From DATKDU01 sp035512595 (lineage in GTDB: Bacteria > Planctomycetota > Planctomycetia > Pirellulales > Pirellulaceae), in assembly GCA_035512595.1 (NCBI GenBank), contig DATKDU010000469.1, positions 1 through 11,720 of the forward strand: a stretch of DNA of 11,720 nt. Reading direction: 5' to 3'. Of this stretch, positions 1 through 5,471 are shown piece after piece; position 1 is the stretch's first letter, and each line of letters opens with the position of its first letter. The translations under genes were made by a program, and so were the position numbers. The notes beneath the pieces were generated by a model. It worked only from the letters and a program-made list of their open reading frames with translations, was not told the origin of the DNA and did not search any database.

Positions 1-1
1 C

Positions 2-106
2 CTGTTGGTGCAGGCCGGGCACAAGATCCGCCTGTTCCGCGAGGAGGAAGTGAACCTCGAGTCGGCATTCATGGCCCTGACGAAGGGGCTAGGGAAGACC
101 TTCTAA
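2..106 (+). CDS. C-terminal end of a probable ABC-transporter ATP-binding protein (partial)
   Basis: Only the last 34 residues are in the window, read in the frame starting at base 2 and ending at TAA 104-106. The visible tail contains EEEVNLESAFMALTKGLGK. An acidic stretch followed by LE.AF..LT.G is the usual ending of ABC ATPases of the NatA/CcmA-like exporter type, where the last helix follows the nucleotide-binding domain. The Walker and signature motifs lie outside the window, so the function cannot be checked here. The gene is convergent with the next one (227-880, minus strand). The assignment is inference from a short tail and is moderately likely. Confidence 0.5.
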   Translation: MLVQAGHKIRLFREEEVNLESAFMALTKGLGKTF

Positions 107-118
107 GGTAGTCCGCCG

Positions 119-156
119 CGGCAGGACGAGTGTTCCGCCGCCCTCTGCCGTTTGTG
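119..156 (+). terminator. Weak possible terminator after the ABC gene
   Basis: CGGCAG (119-124) can pair with CTGCCG (145-150) across a 20-nt loop, followed by TTTGTGT. It lies 12 bases after the stop codon. The long loop and interrupted T-tract make it a poor intrinsic terminator. Bases 168-217 contain GATAGCCCAGGGCAAGCG, which resembles a planctomycete interspersed repeat, but I cannot confirm this. Confidence 0.22.
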
Positions 157-226
157 TAATCCTTGCAGGCCCGAAGGGCTGACCGGACGATAGCCCAGGG
201 CAAGCGGAGGGACGCGCGGGTGAACG

Positions 227-880
227 TTACTCAACGATCCGCCACATGCCGTTCACACATTCTGCTGGAATCCGTGCGCCATCGATCTCGACGTAACCCT
301 TGTAGTTCCCCTCAGAGACCAGATTGTGCCACTGGGAGTCCACCATCAATGCCGACCGTCTTCCAGGGCCAAAGCGGTAGTCGAAGCGCCCATCCATGTC
401 GTAGTCGTCGAAGCTGACCGAGTCGGGCGCGAGTAGGTCGGGCGTGTACTCATACGACTGGAACGAGCCGTCGACAACGACAAACTCGAAGACTCGAAAC
501 TTGGCGTCGCTCACCCGGAGCAGATCGACACGGCCATCAGAATCTGTGTCTTCGTACCCCACGCCCGGGTTCCGATTGGGCAGCGTTGGAGAGACCTGAG
601 CCGACGCCTGTTTGGGATGGCTGGCCGCGATGATGGTGAATTGTCCCACTCTCCGTCCTTTGGCGTCCTTCATCCATTCGGGCTGGCCCTCACGGAGTTC
701 CTCTGGCAACGTTTGAGTGTAGTCCCGCGGGGACAACGCCCTGTAGTTCAATACAGTCCAAATCGTCCAGTGGGCGAAGAAGCCGAGCGCGAACCACAGG
801 ATCCGAGACTTGATGCTCGGCCAGCGAGTGGGGGGCGGTGCCGGCGCTGTTTCCGAGTCTTTGTAAGGATTGGGATTCAT
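227..880 (-). CDS. Membrane-anchored protein with two Asp-rich calcium-loop motifs, function unknown
   Basis: This is a 217-residue protein starting at ATG 878-880. A Pro-rich cytoplasmic N-terminus (about residues 1-25) precedes one hydrophobic segment (about 27-46, ILWFALGFFAHWTIWTVL), so it probably has a single membrane anchor with the rest outside the membrane. Two copies of an Asp-rich loop, EDTDSDGRVDLLRV (about 110-123) and DDYDMDGRFDYRF (about 158-170), have the D-x-D-x-D-G spacing of calcium-binding loops in dockerin, thrombospondin-3 and FG-GAP proteins. I do not recognise the family and no catalytic motif is visible. No clear Shine-Dalgarno precedes the start. It converges with the ABC gene and is separated from the genes on its other side by 800 bases of non-coding DNA. 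Confidence 0.72.
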   Translation of the reverse strand: MNPNPYKDSETAPAPPPTRWPSIKSRILWFALGFFAHWTIWTVLNYRALSPRDYTQTLPEELREGQPEWMKDAKGRRVGQFTIIAASHPKQASAQVSPTLPNRNPGVGYEDTDSDGRVDLLRVSDAKFRVFEFVVVDGSFQSYEYTPDLLAPDSVSFDDYDMDGRFDYRFGPGRRSALMVDSQWHNLVSEGNYKGYVEIDGARIPAECVNGMWRIVE

Positions 881-924
881 GAGTGATTCTTACGCTCTCA
901 CTGTTCGTCCACAACCGGCCGGGC

Positions 925-1118
925 GGAGCACCTTTCGAAGGTGGGACACGTGCCCTTTGCACGTGCGGACCCCGCTTCATCTTGGCACGATGCAGCCCCT
1001 GCCGCAAGCGATAAATGCACGGCGGACAAGGCGACTGCCAACACCTTCGGCACCTCAGAGTGCGGGAGGTGCTTTCCCGCCTGGGTGGCATCTTGCCGCG
1101 TGCCCACAACTTTTTTTT
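925..1118 (+). other. Cluster of perfect hairpins ending in a T8 tract; possible structured RNA or repeat cluster
   Basis: Directly visible stems are CACCTT/AAGGTG (929-934/938-943), CACGTGC/GCACGTG (947-953/959-965), TTGGCA/TGCCAA (982-987/1036-1041) and GCACCTC/GAGGTGC (1050-1056/1066-1072). An imperfect TGGG.GGC/GCC..CCCA hairpin (1082-1105) follows and runs into T8 at 1111-1118. The order hairpins, final hairpin, T-tract would suit a plus-strand small RNA with an intrinsic terminator. No known RNA (RNase P, tmRNA, SRP, 6S) was recognised. The competing explanation is a cluster of short interspersed palindromes in the leader of the minus-strand gene at 227-880. Confidence 0.3.
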
Positions 1119-1464
1119 CGGGCGGGTATGGAAGTTTTGTCCACTATAGCGTATCATGCTTTTGGCGGGCTGCCTGGTCCCGGACTCCGGCGATTGCCGC
1201 GGGGGAAAGGGCAATCTGGGCAGTCCGGCCCCGGACGGACGAGTGCCGTCTGTGATGTTCATTGACAATTGAAATTAGGTCGAGCCGGCAGGCCGTTTGA
1301 CCCACTCCCCCTGGACTGTCAAATCCGGGATGGTGATCGTAGTACACGATTCTCTGGGGTGCGGATGGCCGCATGCGACGTGAGCGGGGCGCAAAAAGTG
1401 CTTATTAAAGGAAAAAATGGTCGAAATCGCAAAGCATTGCGGCGTCAAGAGTTAGCACCGACGC

Positions 1465-1495
1465 ATAAGCGAACAAGAATGGTCAAATCGCTTAT
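1465..1495. promoter_or_regulatory. Operator-like inverted repeat upstream of the barrel genes
   Basis: ATAAGCGA (1465-1472) is exactly complementary to TCGCTTAT (1488-1495), with 15 bases between. The second half overlaps one copy of the nearby direct repeat AATGGTC(G)AAATCGC. The size and symmetry fit a dimeric regulator site, but no regulator gene is nearby and the distance to the start codon (about 190 bases) is long. This is a low-confidence candidate. Confidence 0.22.
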
Positions 1496-1561
1496 CAGTT
1501 GCCCGAACTTGGCATCACGGCAGCGGGCAGGGGACCCGGATTTCCCCTTGCGGTGTGCTTT

Positions 1562-1585
1562 CCCTCGCGTGCGCGTCGGGCTCGT
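1562..1585. repeat. Solitary arm of the AAGCCCGAAGCGCAAGCGAG-type palindrome
   Basis: These 24 bases match the right arm of the complete palindrome at 6598-6674 (6651-6674) at 22 of 24 positions. The differences are T to G at base 8 and T to C at base 22. No matching left arm is found nearby, so this looks like a decayed or half element. Confidence 0.5.
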
Positions 1586-1682
1586 GGGGGCATCGGCCTT
1601 GACCTGACAGCACCCGGCTGATACTTACCCGCGGTCCAAATCCATTCTTATCGGCATGCCGGTCCCGCGGCATTAGTCTCTC

Positions 1683-3143
1683 GTGCGGAATTGTCGCGCC
1701 ACAGCTCGTTTTGTGCTAGCGACGGCCTTCCTGGCCGCGGCTGCCGGCTTTGCGCGCGGGCAGACGATCCAGTTCCCGCGCACCGGCAGCATTTCCTCGC
1801 CGCCGGCTGGATCGCCACCCGCGTTCACTTCCCCTCCCGCCGGCGTCAGCCCGTACAACAGCTCGCTGGGCGGGGCAACCCAGTCGCCGAGCACGTTTTC
1901 CATGCAGCCGGGGACTGCCGTCCCGTCGAACATCCCGCCGACCGGGGCAGCGCCGCTGAGTGCCGCGCCGAGTGCCGGCCCGATGGTTCCCGGCACGGTG
2001 GGCACGCCGGTGCCGTTCGATCCGTATTCGAGTTCCCCGTACGGCAGCGGCGGCTTCTGGCCATCGGGCTCCGGCATCTTCGGCAGTCCGACCGCGCAGC
2101 CGACGCTCACCGCGCCGGGCGGCGGCTGGACGACACCGGGGAGTGCTCCTGCTGTTGGTGCTCCAGGGACGACGCCGTTTATGCCGCCGTCGAGCCCGTT
2201 TGTGAATCCGTCGCCGGGAACGCTGACGACGACGCCGCCGTATGGGGCCTCGCCGTATGGCAATCCGGCGGCGACGCAAACGCCCGGTTCGATTTATCCT
2301 GGCGGATTGTGGTCGAATAATCCCGGCGGCCAGCCGTATTACGACTGGGATCGGGCCGTGAAGGTGCTGCAGGATCTGCGGCTGCGGCACACGTATCTCG
2401 CCGGCGGCGACGATCCGACCGATCTGGGGATCAACGACACGGAAGTCGCCGTGACGATGACGCTGCCGAATTTCCTTTGGTCGCAGCAGCCCCTGTTCAT
2501 CTCGCCGGCATTCGCGCTGCACTTGTGGGACGGCCCGGTCGGCCCGCCGTACGATCTGCCCCCCAGTGCGTACTCGGCGTACCTCGACTTCCAGTGGACG
2601 AGCGATCCGAACTTGCAGCTCGGCGTCGAATTGGGGGCGCGGGTCGGCGTGTACAGCGACTTCAACACGATGAACACCGACAGCCTGCGGCTCCAGGGGG
2701 TGGCCCTGGGGCGGGCGCGGCTGACGCCGACGCTGACGTTCAAGCTGGGAGCGATGTACCTCGATCGGAACAAAGTGAAAATTCTCCCGGCCGGCGGTTT
2801 CGTATGGCAGCCGTCGAGCCAGGTGCGGTTCGACATGTTGTTTCCCAATCCCAAGCTGACGCAGTACATCACGACGGTCGGCACGTCGGAGCTGTGGTGG
2901 TACGTGGCCGGGGAATACGGCGGCGGAGCGTGGACGATCGAGCGGGCCGACGGCTCCTCCGATCGGATCGACATCAACGACATTCGCGTGATGCTGGGGC
3001 TGGAATGGATGAGCCAGCGGGGCTTTGGCGGGTTCGTCGAGGCGGGGATCGTGTTCGAGCGGGAAGTGATCTACGTCGTCGATCCGAGCGACAGCTTCGA
3101 TGCGGAAGAAACGTTCATGGTGCGGGCGGGGATTTCCTTCTGA
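1683..3143 (+). CDS. Exported protein with Pro/Gly/Ser-rich linker and C-terminal outer-membrane beta-barrel-like domain
   Basis: This is a 486-residue protein. It starts at GTG 1683, the first start after an in-frame TAG at 1674-1676; no Shine-Dalgarno is seen. Residues 1-27 form a signal peptide (RNCRATARF, then a hydrophobic stretch, cleavage probably near ARG-Q). Residues about 30-217 are a low-complexity Pro/Gly/Ser/Thr-rich linker (SPYGS and TPP-like runs). Residues about 219-486 are rich in alternating aromatic and hydrophobic residues with short turns, and the chain ends in FMVRAGISF; a terminal Phe is typical of outer-membrane barrels. The C-terminal domain is clearly homologous to that of the next gene (shared YLDRN, ILPAGG.VW, FPNPKL, EYGG, IER and DR motifs). 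It may belong to a planctomycete barrel family such as DUF6268, which I could not verify. Its stop overlaps the next start (TGATG), so the two are probably co-translated. Ligand or transport role unknown. Confidence 0.8.
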   Translation: MRNCRATARFVLATAFLAAAAGFARGQTIQFPRTGSISSPPAGSPPAFTSPPAGVSPYNSSLGGATQSPSTFSMQPGTAVPSNIPPTGAAPLSAAPSAGPMVPGTVGTPVPFDPYSSSPYGSGGFWPSGSGIFGSPTAQPTLTAPGGGWTTPGSAPAVGAPGTTPFMPPSSPFVNPSPGTLTTTPPYGASPYGNPAATQTPGSIYPGGLWSNNPGGQPYYDWDRAVKVLQDLRLRHTYLAGGDDPTDLGINDTEVAVTMTLPNFLWSQQPLFISPAFALHLWDGPVGPPYDLPPSAYSAYLDFQWTSDPNLQLGVELGARVGVYSDFNTMNTDSLRLQGVALGRARLTPTLTFKLGAMYLDRNKVKILPAGGFVWQPSSQVRFDMLFPNPKLTQYITTVGTSELWWYVAGEYGGGAWTIERADGSSDRIDINDIRVMLGLEWMSQRGFGGFVEAGIVFEREVIYVVDPSDSFDAEETFMVRAGISF

Positions 3144-4390
3144 TGGCAGGCGATGCAGTGCGGAAAACAGTGCAGAGTGCAGAGTGCATAGCGCGGAATG
3201 GTGACTTGCCGCCACTCTGCACTCTGCACTCTGCACTCTGCACCGGCGCCTTGGTGTGCTTGGCCGTCAGTTCCGCGATGGCCCAGCGACCGACAGACGC
3301 CCGTCTCACTCCCAGGTTGACTGACGCGCTAGGCCGTATGGCACAGCAGCCGAGTGGAACCAGATCCACAATCCGCAATCCGCAATCTGCAATCCGCAAT
3401 TCCCAAGGTCCTCCCGCATCGATCGACGGCCCGGAAGAGCTGCCTGGTCCGGAGTTCGGCCTGGAGGAGATGGTCGATCCTTCGCCGCCCGCCCGTTCGT
3501 CGCCGCGGATCGAATTGATCGAGCCGGCGGGGGAGCCCGTTTTGGAAGGCGCGCTCGACGCCTACTATCCCGATGACGCGGTCTTCCTCGAGCCGCCCAA
3601 ATTGAAGGCCCATCGCGACGGCTTCTTTCAGAAGCTGTCGATCACCGGCACCTGGCTCTATCCCGGCACCGACGCGGCGGACGTCGGCTTTACCGACATC
3701 GAGATGTTCGGCGTGTTTGCACTGCCGTTTCCGATCGTGGAGTGGCCGCTGGTGATCACGCCGGGATACAACATGCACCTGCTCTCGGGGCCGGAGATCA
3801 CCGACCTGCCGCCGCGGCTGCACGATGCGTACGTCGATTTCATGTGGCTGCCGACGTTTGTCCACCGCTGGACGATGCTGCTATCGGTGACGCCGGGATA
3901 CTACAGCGACTTTCGGGTCAGCGACAGCGACGCGTTTCGCCTCACCGGCAAGGGGCTCGTCATTTTCGACGCCAATCCGCGACTGCAGTTTGTCGGTGGC
4001 GTGCTCTACCTGGGGCGCGACAATCTCAAGCTGCTCCCCGTCGGCGGGGCGATCTGGCGGCCGACCGACGACTTCGCCTTCGAGTTGATCTTTCCCAAAC
4101 CGAAACTCGCCGTGCGGCTCAATCAGGGCCCCGGCTTTGAGAACTGGCTCTACGGCACGGCCGAGTACGGCGGCAATACGTACGTCATCGAGCGGACCGG
4201 CGGCACGCACGACAGGGTCACCTACCAGGATTTCCGGTTGCTCGCCGGCTGGGAGCGGCGGCTCAATTACGGCGCGGGCTTCCGCCTGGAAGCGGGCTAC
4301 GTCTTCGGCCGCCAGGTCGATTTCACCTCCTCCGCCGGCGACTTCGAGCCGGGAGATACGGTGCTGCTGCGGGCGGGAGTGACGTTTTAA
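3143..4390 (+). CDS. Second exported beta-barrel-like protein, paralogue of the preceding gene, with repeats inserted in its coding sequence
   Basis: This is a 415-residue protein whose ATG 3143-3145 overlaps the previous TGA (TGATG). The N-terminus is unusual. A basic start (MAGDAVRKT) and a hydrophobic core with cleavage site (GALVCLAVSSAMA, then Q) are separated by 25 residues encoded by a palindromic heptamer repeat (3170-3243). Without this insert they make an ordinary 22-residue signal peptide. A second repeat at 3370-3397 encodes TIRNPQSAIRNSQ in the linker. Residues about 128-415 form the barrel-like domain, ending LLRAGVTF. Shared with the upstream paralogue: YLGRDN/YLDRN, LLPVGGAIW, IFPKPKL, TAEYGG, VIER, DR and AGWE/GLEW. 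The frame stays open through both repeats, so the gene is probably expressed. Whether the lengthened signal still works cannot be judged from sequence. Function unknown; a planctomycete outer-membrane barrel (possibly DUF6268-like) is the best guess. Confidence 0.8.
   Translation: MAGDAVRKTVQSAECIARNGDLPPLCTLHSALCTGALVCLAVSSAMAQRPTDARLTPRLTDALGRMAQQPSGTRSTIRNPQSAIRNSQGPPASIDGPEELPGPEFGLEEMVDPSPPARSSPRIELIEPAGEPVLEGALDAYYPDDAVFLEPPKLKAHRDGFFQKLSITGTWLYPGTDAADVGFTDIEMFGVFALPFPIVEWPLVITPGYNMHLLSGPEITDLPPRLHDAYVDFMWLPTFVHRWTMLLSVTPGYYSDFRVSDSDAFRLTGKGLVIFDANPRLQFVGGVLYLGRDNLKLLPVGGAIWRPTDDFAFELIFPKPKLAVRLNQGPGFENWLYGTAEYGGNTYVIERTGGTHDRVTYQDFRLLAGWERRLNYGAGFRLEAGYVFGRQVDFTSSAGDFEPGDTVLLRAGVTF
3170..3243. 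repeat. Palindromic heptamer repeat inside the signal peptide coding region
   Basis: The left arm GTGCAGAGTGCAGAGTGCA (3170-3188) is perfectly complementary to 3225-3243. The right side is longer, with four CACTCTG units plus CAC from 3213. The unit is 7 bases. A related copy lies at 10455-10516. The insert adds 75 bases (25 codons) without breaking the frame. Confidence 0.9.
3370..3397. repeat. Tandem AATCCGC heptamer repeat within a coding sequence
   Basis: Four consecutive 7-base units (AATCCGC, AATCCGC, AATCTGC, AATCCGC) are followed by a degenerate AATTCCC. It encodes part of the linker between signal peptide and barrel domain (TIRNPQSAIRNSQ). It differs in sequence from the repeat at 3170-3243 but has the same period. 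No inverted partner is seen nearby. Confidence 0.85.
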
Positions 4391-4437
4391 GGTGAAAGGG
4401 TTCTAGCCGCCTTGGGCACTCGTCACTGGCAGGCGAC

Positions 4438-4443
4438 TATAAT
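4438..4443 (+). promoter_or_regulatory. -10 box TATAAT for the small gene at 4478
   Basis: A perfect TATAAT lies 34 bases before ATG 4478. The best -35-like sequence, TTGGGC (about 4412-4417), has a 20-base spacer, which is too long, so only the -10 element is well supported. GAGG (4468-4471), 6 bases before the ATG, would serve as a ribosome-binding site. Confidence 0.5.
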
Positions 4444-4477
4444 ACAGGCTGACTTGCTCTCATTTTCGAGGCGGCAA

Positions 4478-4711
4478 ATGAATACAAATTCTACGACGAC
4501 GGCACAGCAAGCCGAACGACTTTACGATCAACAGTTGCGGCGGCAGCTTGAAATATCGCATCCCAATGCATTCATCGCCATTGAGCCGGACTCGGGTGAC
4601 TATTTCCTGGGCCGGACGCTCAGCGAAGCGGTCGGCGCCGCCCGTCAACAACATCCCGATCGTTTGGTGCATGCCATGCGAATCGGCCATCCAGCGGCCG
4701 TAGATTTTTAA
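4478..4711 (+). CDS. Conserved small protein of unknown function
   Basis: This is a 77-residue soluble protein. I chose ATG 4478 over the upstream in-frame ATG at 4412 because it has a GAGG ribosome-binding site and follows the TATAAT box; the 22 extra residues would also overlap that promoter. An N-terminal helix-prone segment rich in Gln and Arg (about 8-26, AQQAERLYDQQLRRQLE) is followed by FIAIEPDSGDYFLGRTLSEA (32-51) and DRLVHAMRIGHPAAV (61-75). The EP.SG.YFLG.TL.EA....R..HPDR.....R.GH pattern is one I associate with small uncharacterised proteins of planctomycetes and cyanobacteria, sometimes next to aspartic-protease-like genes; this was not verified, and no such neighbour is present. 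It converges on the HNH gene with only 18 bases to the ancestral end of that gene at 4730. Confidence 0.75.
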   Translation: MNTNSTTTAQQAERLYDQQLRRQLEISHPNAFIAIEPDSGDYFLGRTLSEAVGAARQQHPDRLVHAMRIGHPAAVDF

Positions 4712-4729
4712 TGGTTTTCGGCGTGGGCA

Positions 4730-4801
4730 CTAAGGAGGAAACAGTCCGAACAGTTCCTCAGCGTGCCGAATGCGGACTCGGCGGTCGCTATTAAGGTCGA
4801 A
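4730..4801 (-). pseudogene. Out-of-frame C-terminal tail of the HNH endonuclease
   Basis: Dropping one T from the TTT at 4800-4802 (minus strand) lets the HNH frame continue as FDLNSDRR (first eight residues) to LFGLFPP, ending at TAG 4730-4732. This adds 23 residues and restores the typical length of about 135. The restored segment joins smoothly onto GRALIAA and fits the ending I recall for this family. It lies between the truncated stop and the convergent small gene, with only 18 bases to spare. Confidence 0.65.
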
Positions 4802-5138
4802 AGGCAGCGATCAGCGCTCGGCCGATTGAAGTTACACCTACGATTTGGAATTCGGCAAACTGGAAATGAGCGGTCCACGAGTCGTGGCGCGGATTGTAGA
4901 GTAAGATCTCGCTGCCCGAATCGGCGTCAGGAAGCGACAGCCGATCACTTTTGTGAAGGTTGCAGCTTGGGCACGCATAGGCCAGATTGTTGAGTTCCGA
5001 AGTGCCCCCACTGGCGCGCGGCAAGATATGCTCCACGTGAAAAGTGGCCCCTTGCAGCGACTCGTGCATCCGGCAGTATTCGCACCGATTTCCAGCCCGT
5101 TCGCGCACCTGCTTGGCGATTTCGGACCAGGCTGTCAT
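4791..5138 (-). CDS. HNH endonuclease with a frameshifted, shortened C-terminus
   Basis: This is a 115-residue protein of the HNH/McrA-like nuclease fold, expected to cut DNA with a metal-activated beta-beta-alpha site. Visible features are the zinc-knuckle pairs C19-x2-C22 and C56-x2-C59, the catalytic HVEH (34-37, His37 preceded by Glu36), Asn50/Asn51 in SELNNLAYACPSCN, and H62-K. Family proteins usually continue past GRA..AA. with a segment like LN....R......GLFPP. Here the frame stops at TAA (4791-4793), but the expected tail is present one base out of frame (see 4730-4801). The active site is intact, so the product may still work; a sequencing error is also possible. Its ATG overlaps the stop of the upstream small gene (ATGA), indicating translational coupling. 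Confidence 0.82.
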   Translation of the reverse strand: MTAWSEIAKQVRERAGNRCEYCRMHESLQGATFHVEHILPRASGGTSELNNLAYACPSCNLHKSDRLSLPDADSGSEILLYNPRHDSWTAHFQFAEFQIVGVTSIGRALIAAFRP

Positions 5139-5356
5139 GGCTCAGGCTGCAGCAATTGACGCACTTGAGCCCGATGCAAAGACATCCGCTCGCTCAACTC
5201 CGCCAACCCTGCGAGCTCATCCCGCTCTGGCTCGCTTAGTTGACCGTCGTTATTGCGGTCCATCAAATCTTGAAGCCGCCGGTCAAGCTGAGGGGGAAAA
5301 CGAAACAACTCGAGCGCTTCGAGGGCTTCGCGCGGGACGGTAACTAGAGCGCCCAT
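5135..5356 (-). CDS. Small EF-hand-like protein coupled to the HNH nuclease
   Basis: This is a 73-residue, Leu/Glu/Arg-rich, probably all-helical protein starting at ATG 5356. Residues 33-44 (DRNNDGQLSEPE) fit the 12-residue EF-hand loop, with D1, N3, D5, G6, L8 and E12. However, the same stretch could be just a helix-turn-helix connector, and a single EF-hand is unusual. The rest (ELAGLAELSERMSLHRAQVRQLL) looks like an amphipathic helix. The stop codon shares four bases with the HNH start (ATGA), so the pair forms an operon with fixed stoichiometry. I recall similar small genes before HNH genes in cyanobacteria and planctomycetes, without an assigned role. A partner or antitoxin-like control of the nuclease is an inference only. 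Confidence 0.75.
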   Translation of the reverse strand: MGALVTVPREALEALELFRFPPQLDRRLQDLMDRNNDGQLSEPERDELAGLAELSERMSLHRAQVRQLLQPEP

Positions 5357-5471
5357 GGCAAGGTTTTCAGAGAGTAACCGGTGACTTGATTCTCAGACTA
5401 CATTCTCGCATCGAACCGGTCAACTTGCGCGCGCCGCAGATGGGAATTGCGCGGCTAAGGATGCCGAAATG

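Larger units (their letters stand above)
881..1682. other. 800-base gene-free stretch
   Basis: Open frames here (for example 1269-1607 plus, 898-1107 minus) have no coherent domain, repeats or signal that would mark a gene. Besides the hairpin cluster at 925-1118, the stretch holds an AT-richer patch (about 1392-1435), a perfect inverted repeat at 1465-1495, a direct repeat (AATGGTCGAAATCGC at 1416-1430 and AATGGTCAAATCGC at 1478-1491) and one arm of an interspersed palindrome at 1562-1585. It presumably includes the promoter of the barrel genes, but I cannot identify a convincing -35/-10 pair. Confidence 0.5.

Noticed and set aside
898..1107. Minus-strand frame with a signal-like hydrophobic stretch (VLAVALSAVHLSLAAGAA)
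   Set aside because: Only 69 codons, lying over the hairpin cluster, with no ribosome-binding site or recognisable mature domain; too weak to call.
1262..1267. TTGACA, a perfect -35 box
   Set aside because: No -10-like hexamer is found at 16-18 bases downstream and no gene follows closely.
2477..3142. Upstream extension of the second barrel gene overlapping the first
   Set aside because: The Arg/Gly/Ala-rich extension is an out-of-frame reading of the first gene; ATG 3143 at the TGATG junction is the sensible start.
1716..3236. 506-codon minus-strand open frame opposite the first barrel gene
   Set aside because: Its composition is very Arg-rich with no domain; the plus strand has signal peptide, linker and a domain homologous to the next gene.
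3213..3243. CRISPR-like short repeats
   Set aside because: The units are 7 bases, contiguous and without spacers; they form one arm of a palindrome and are not an array.
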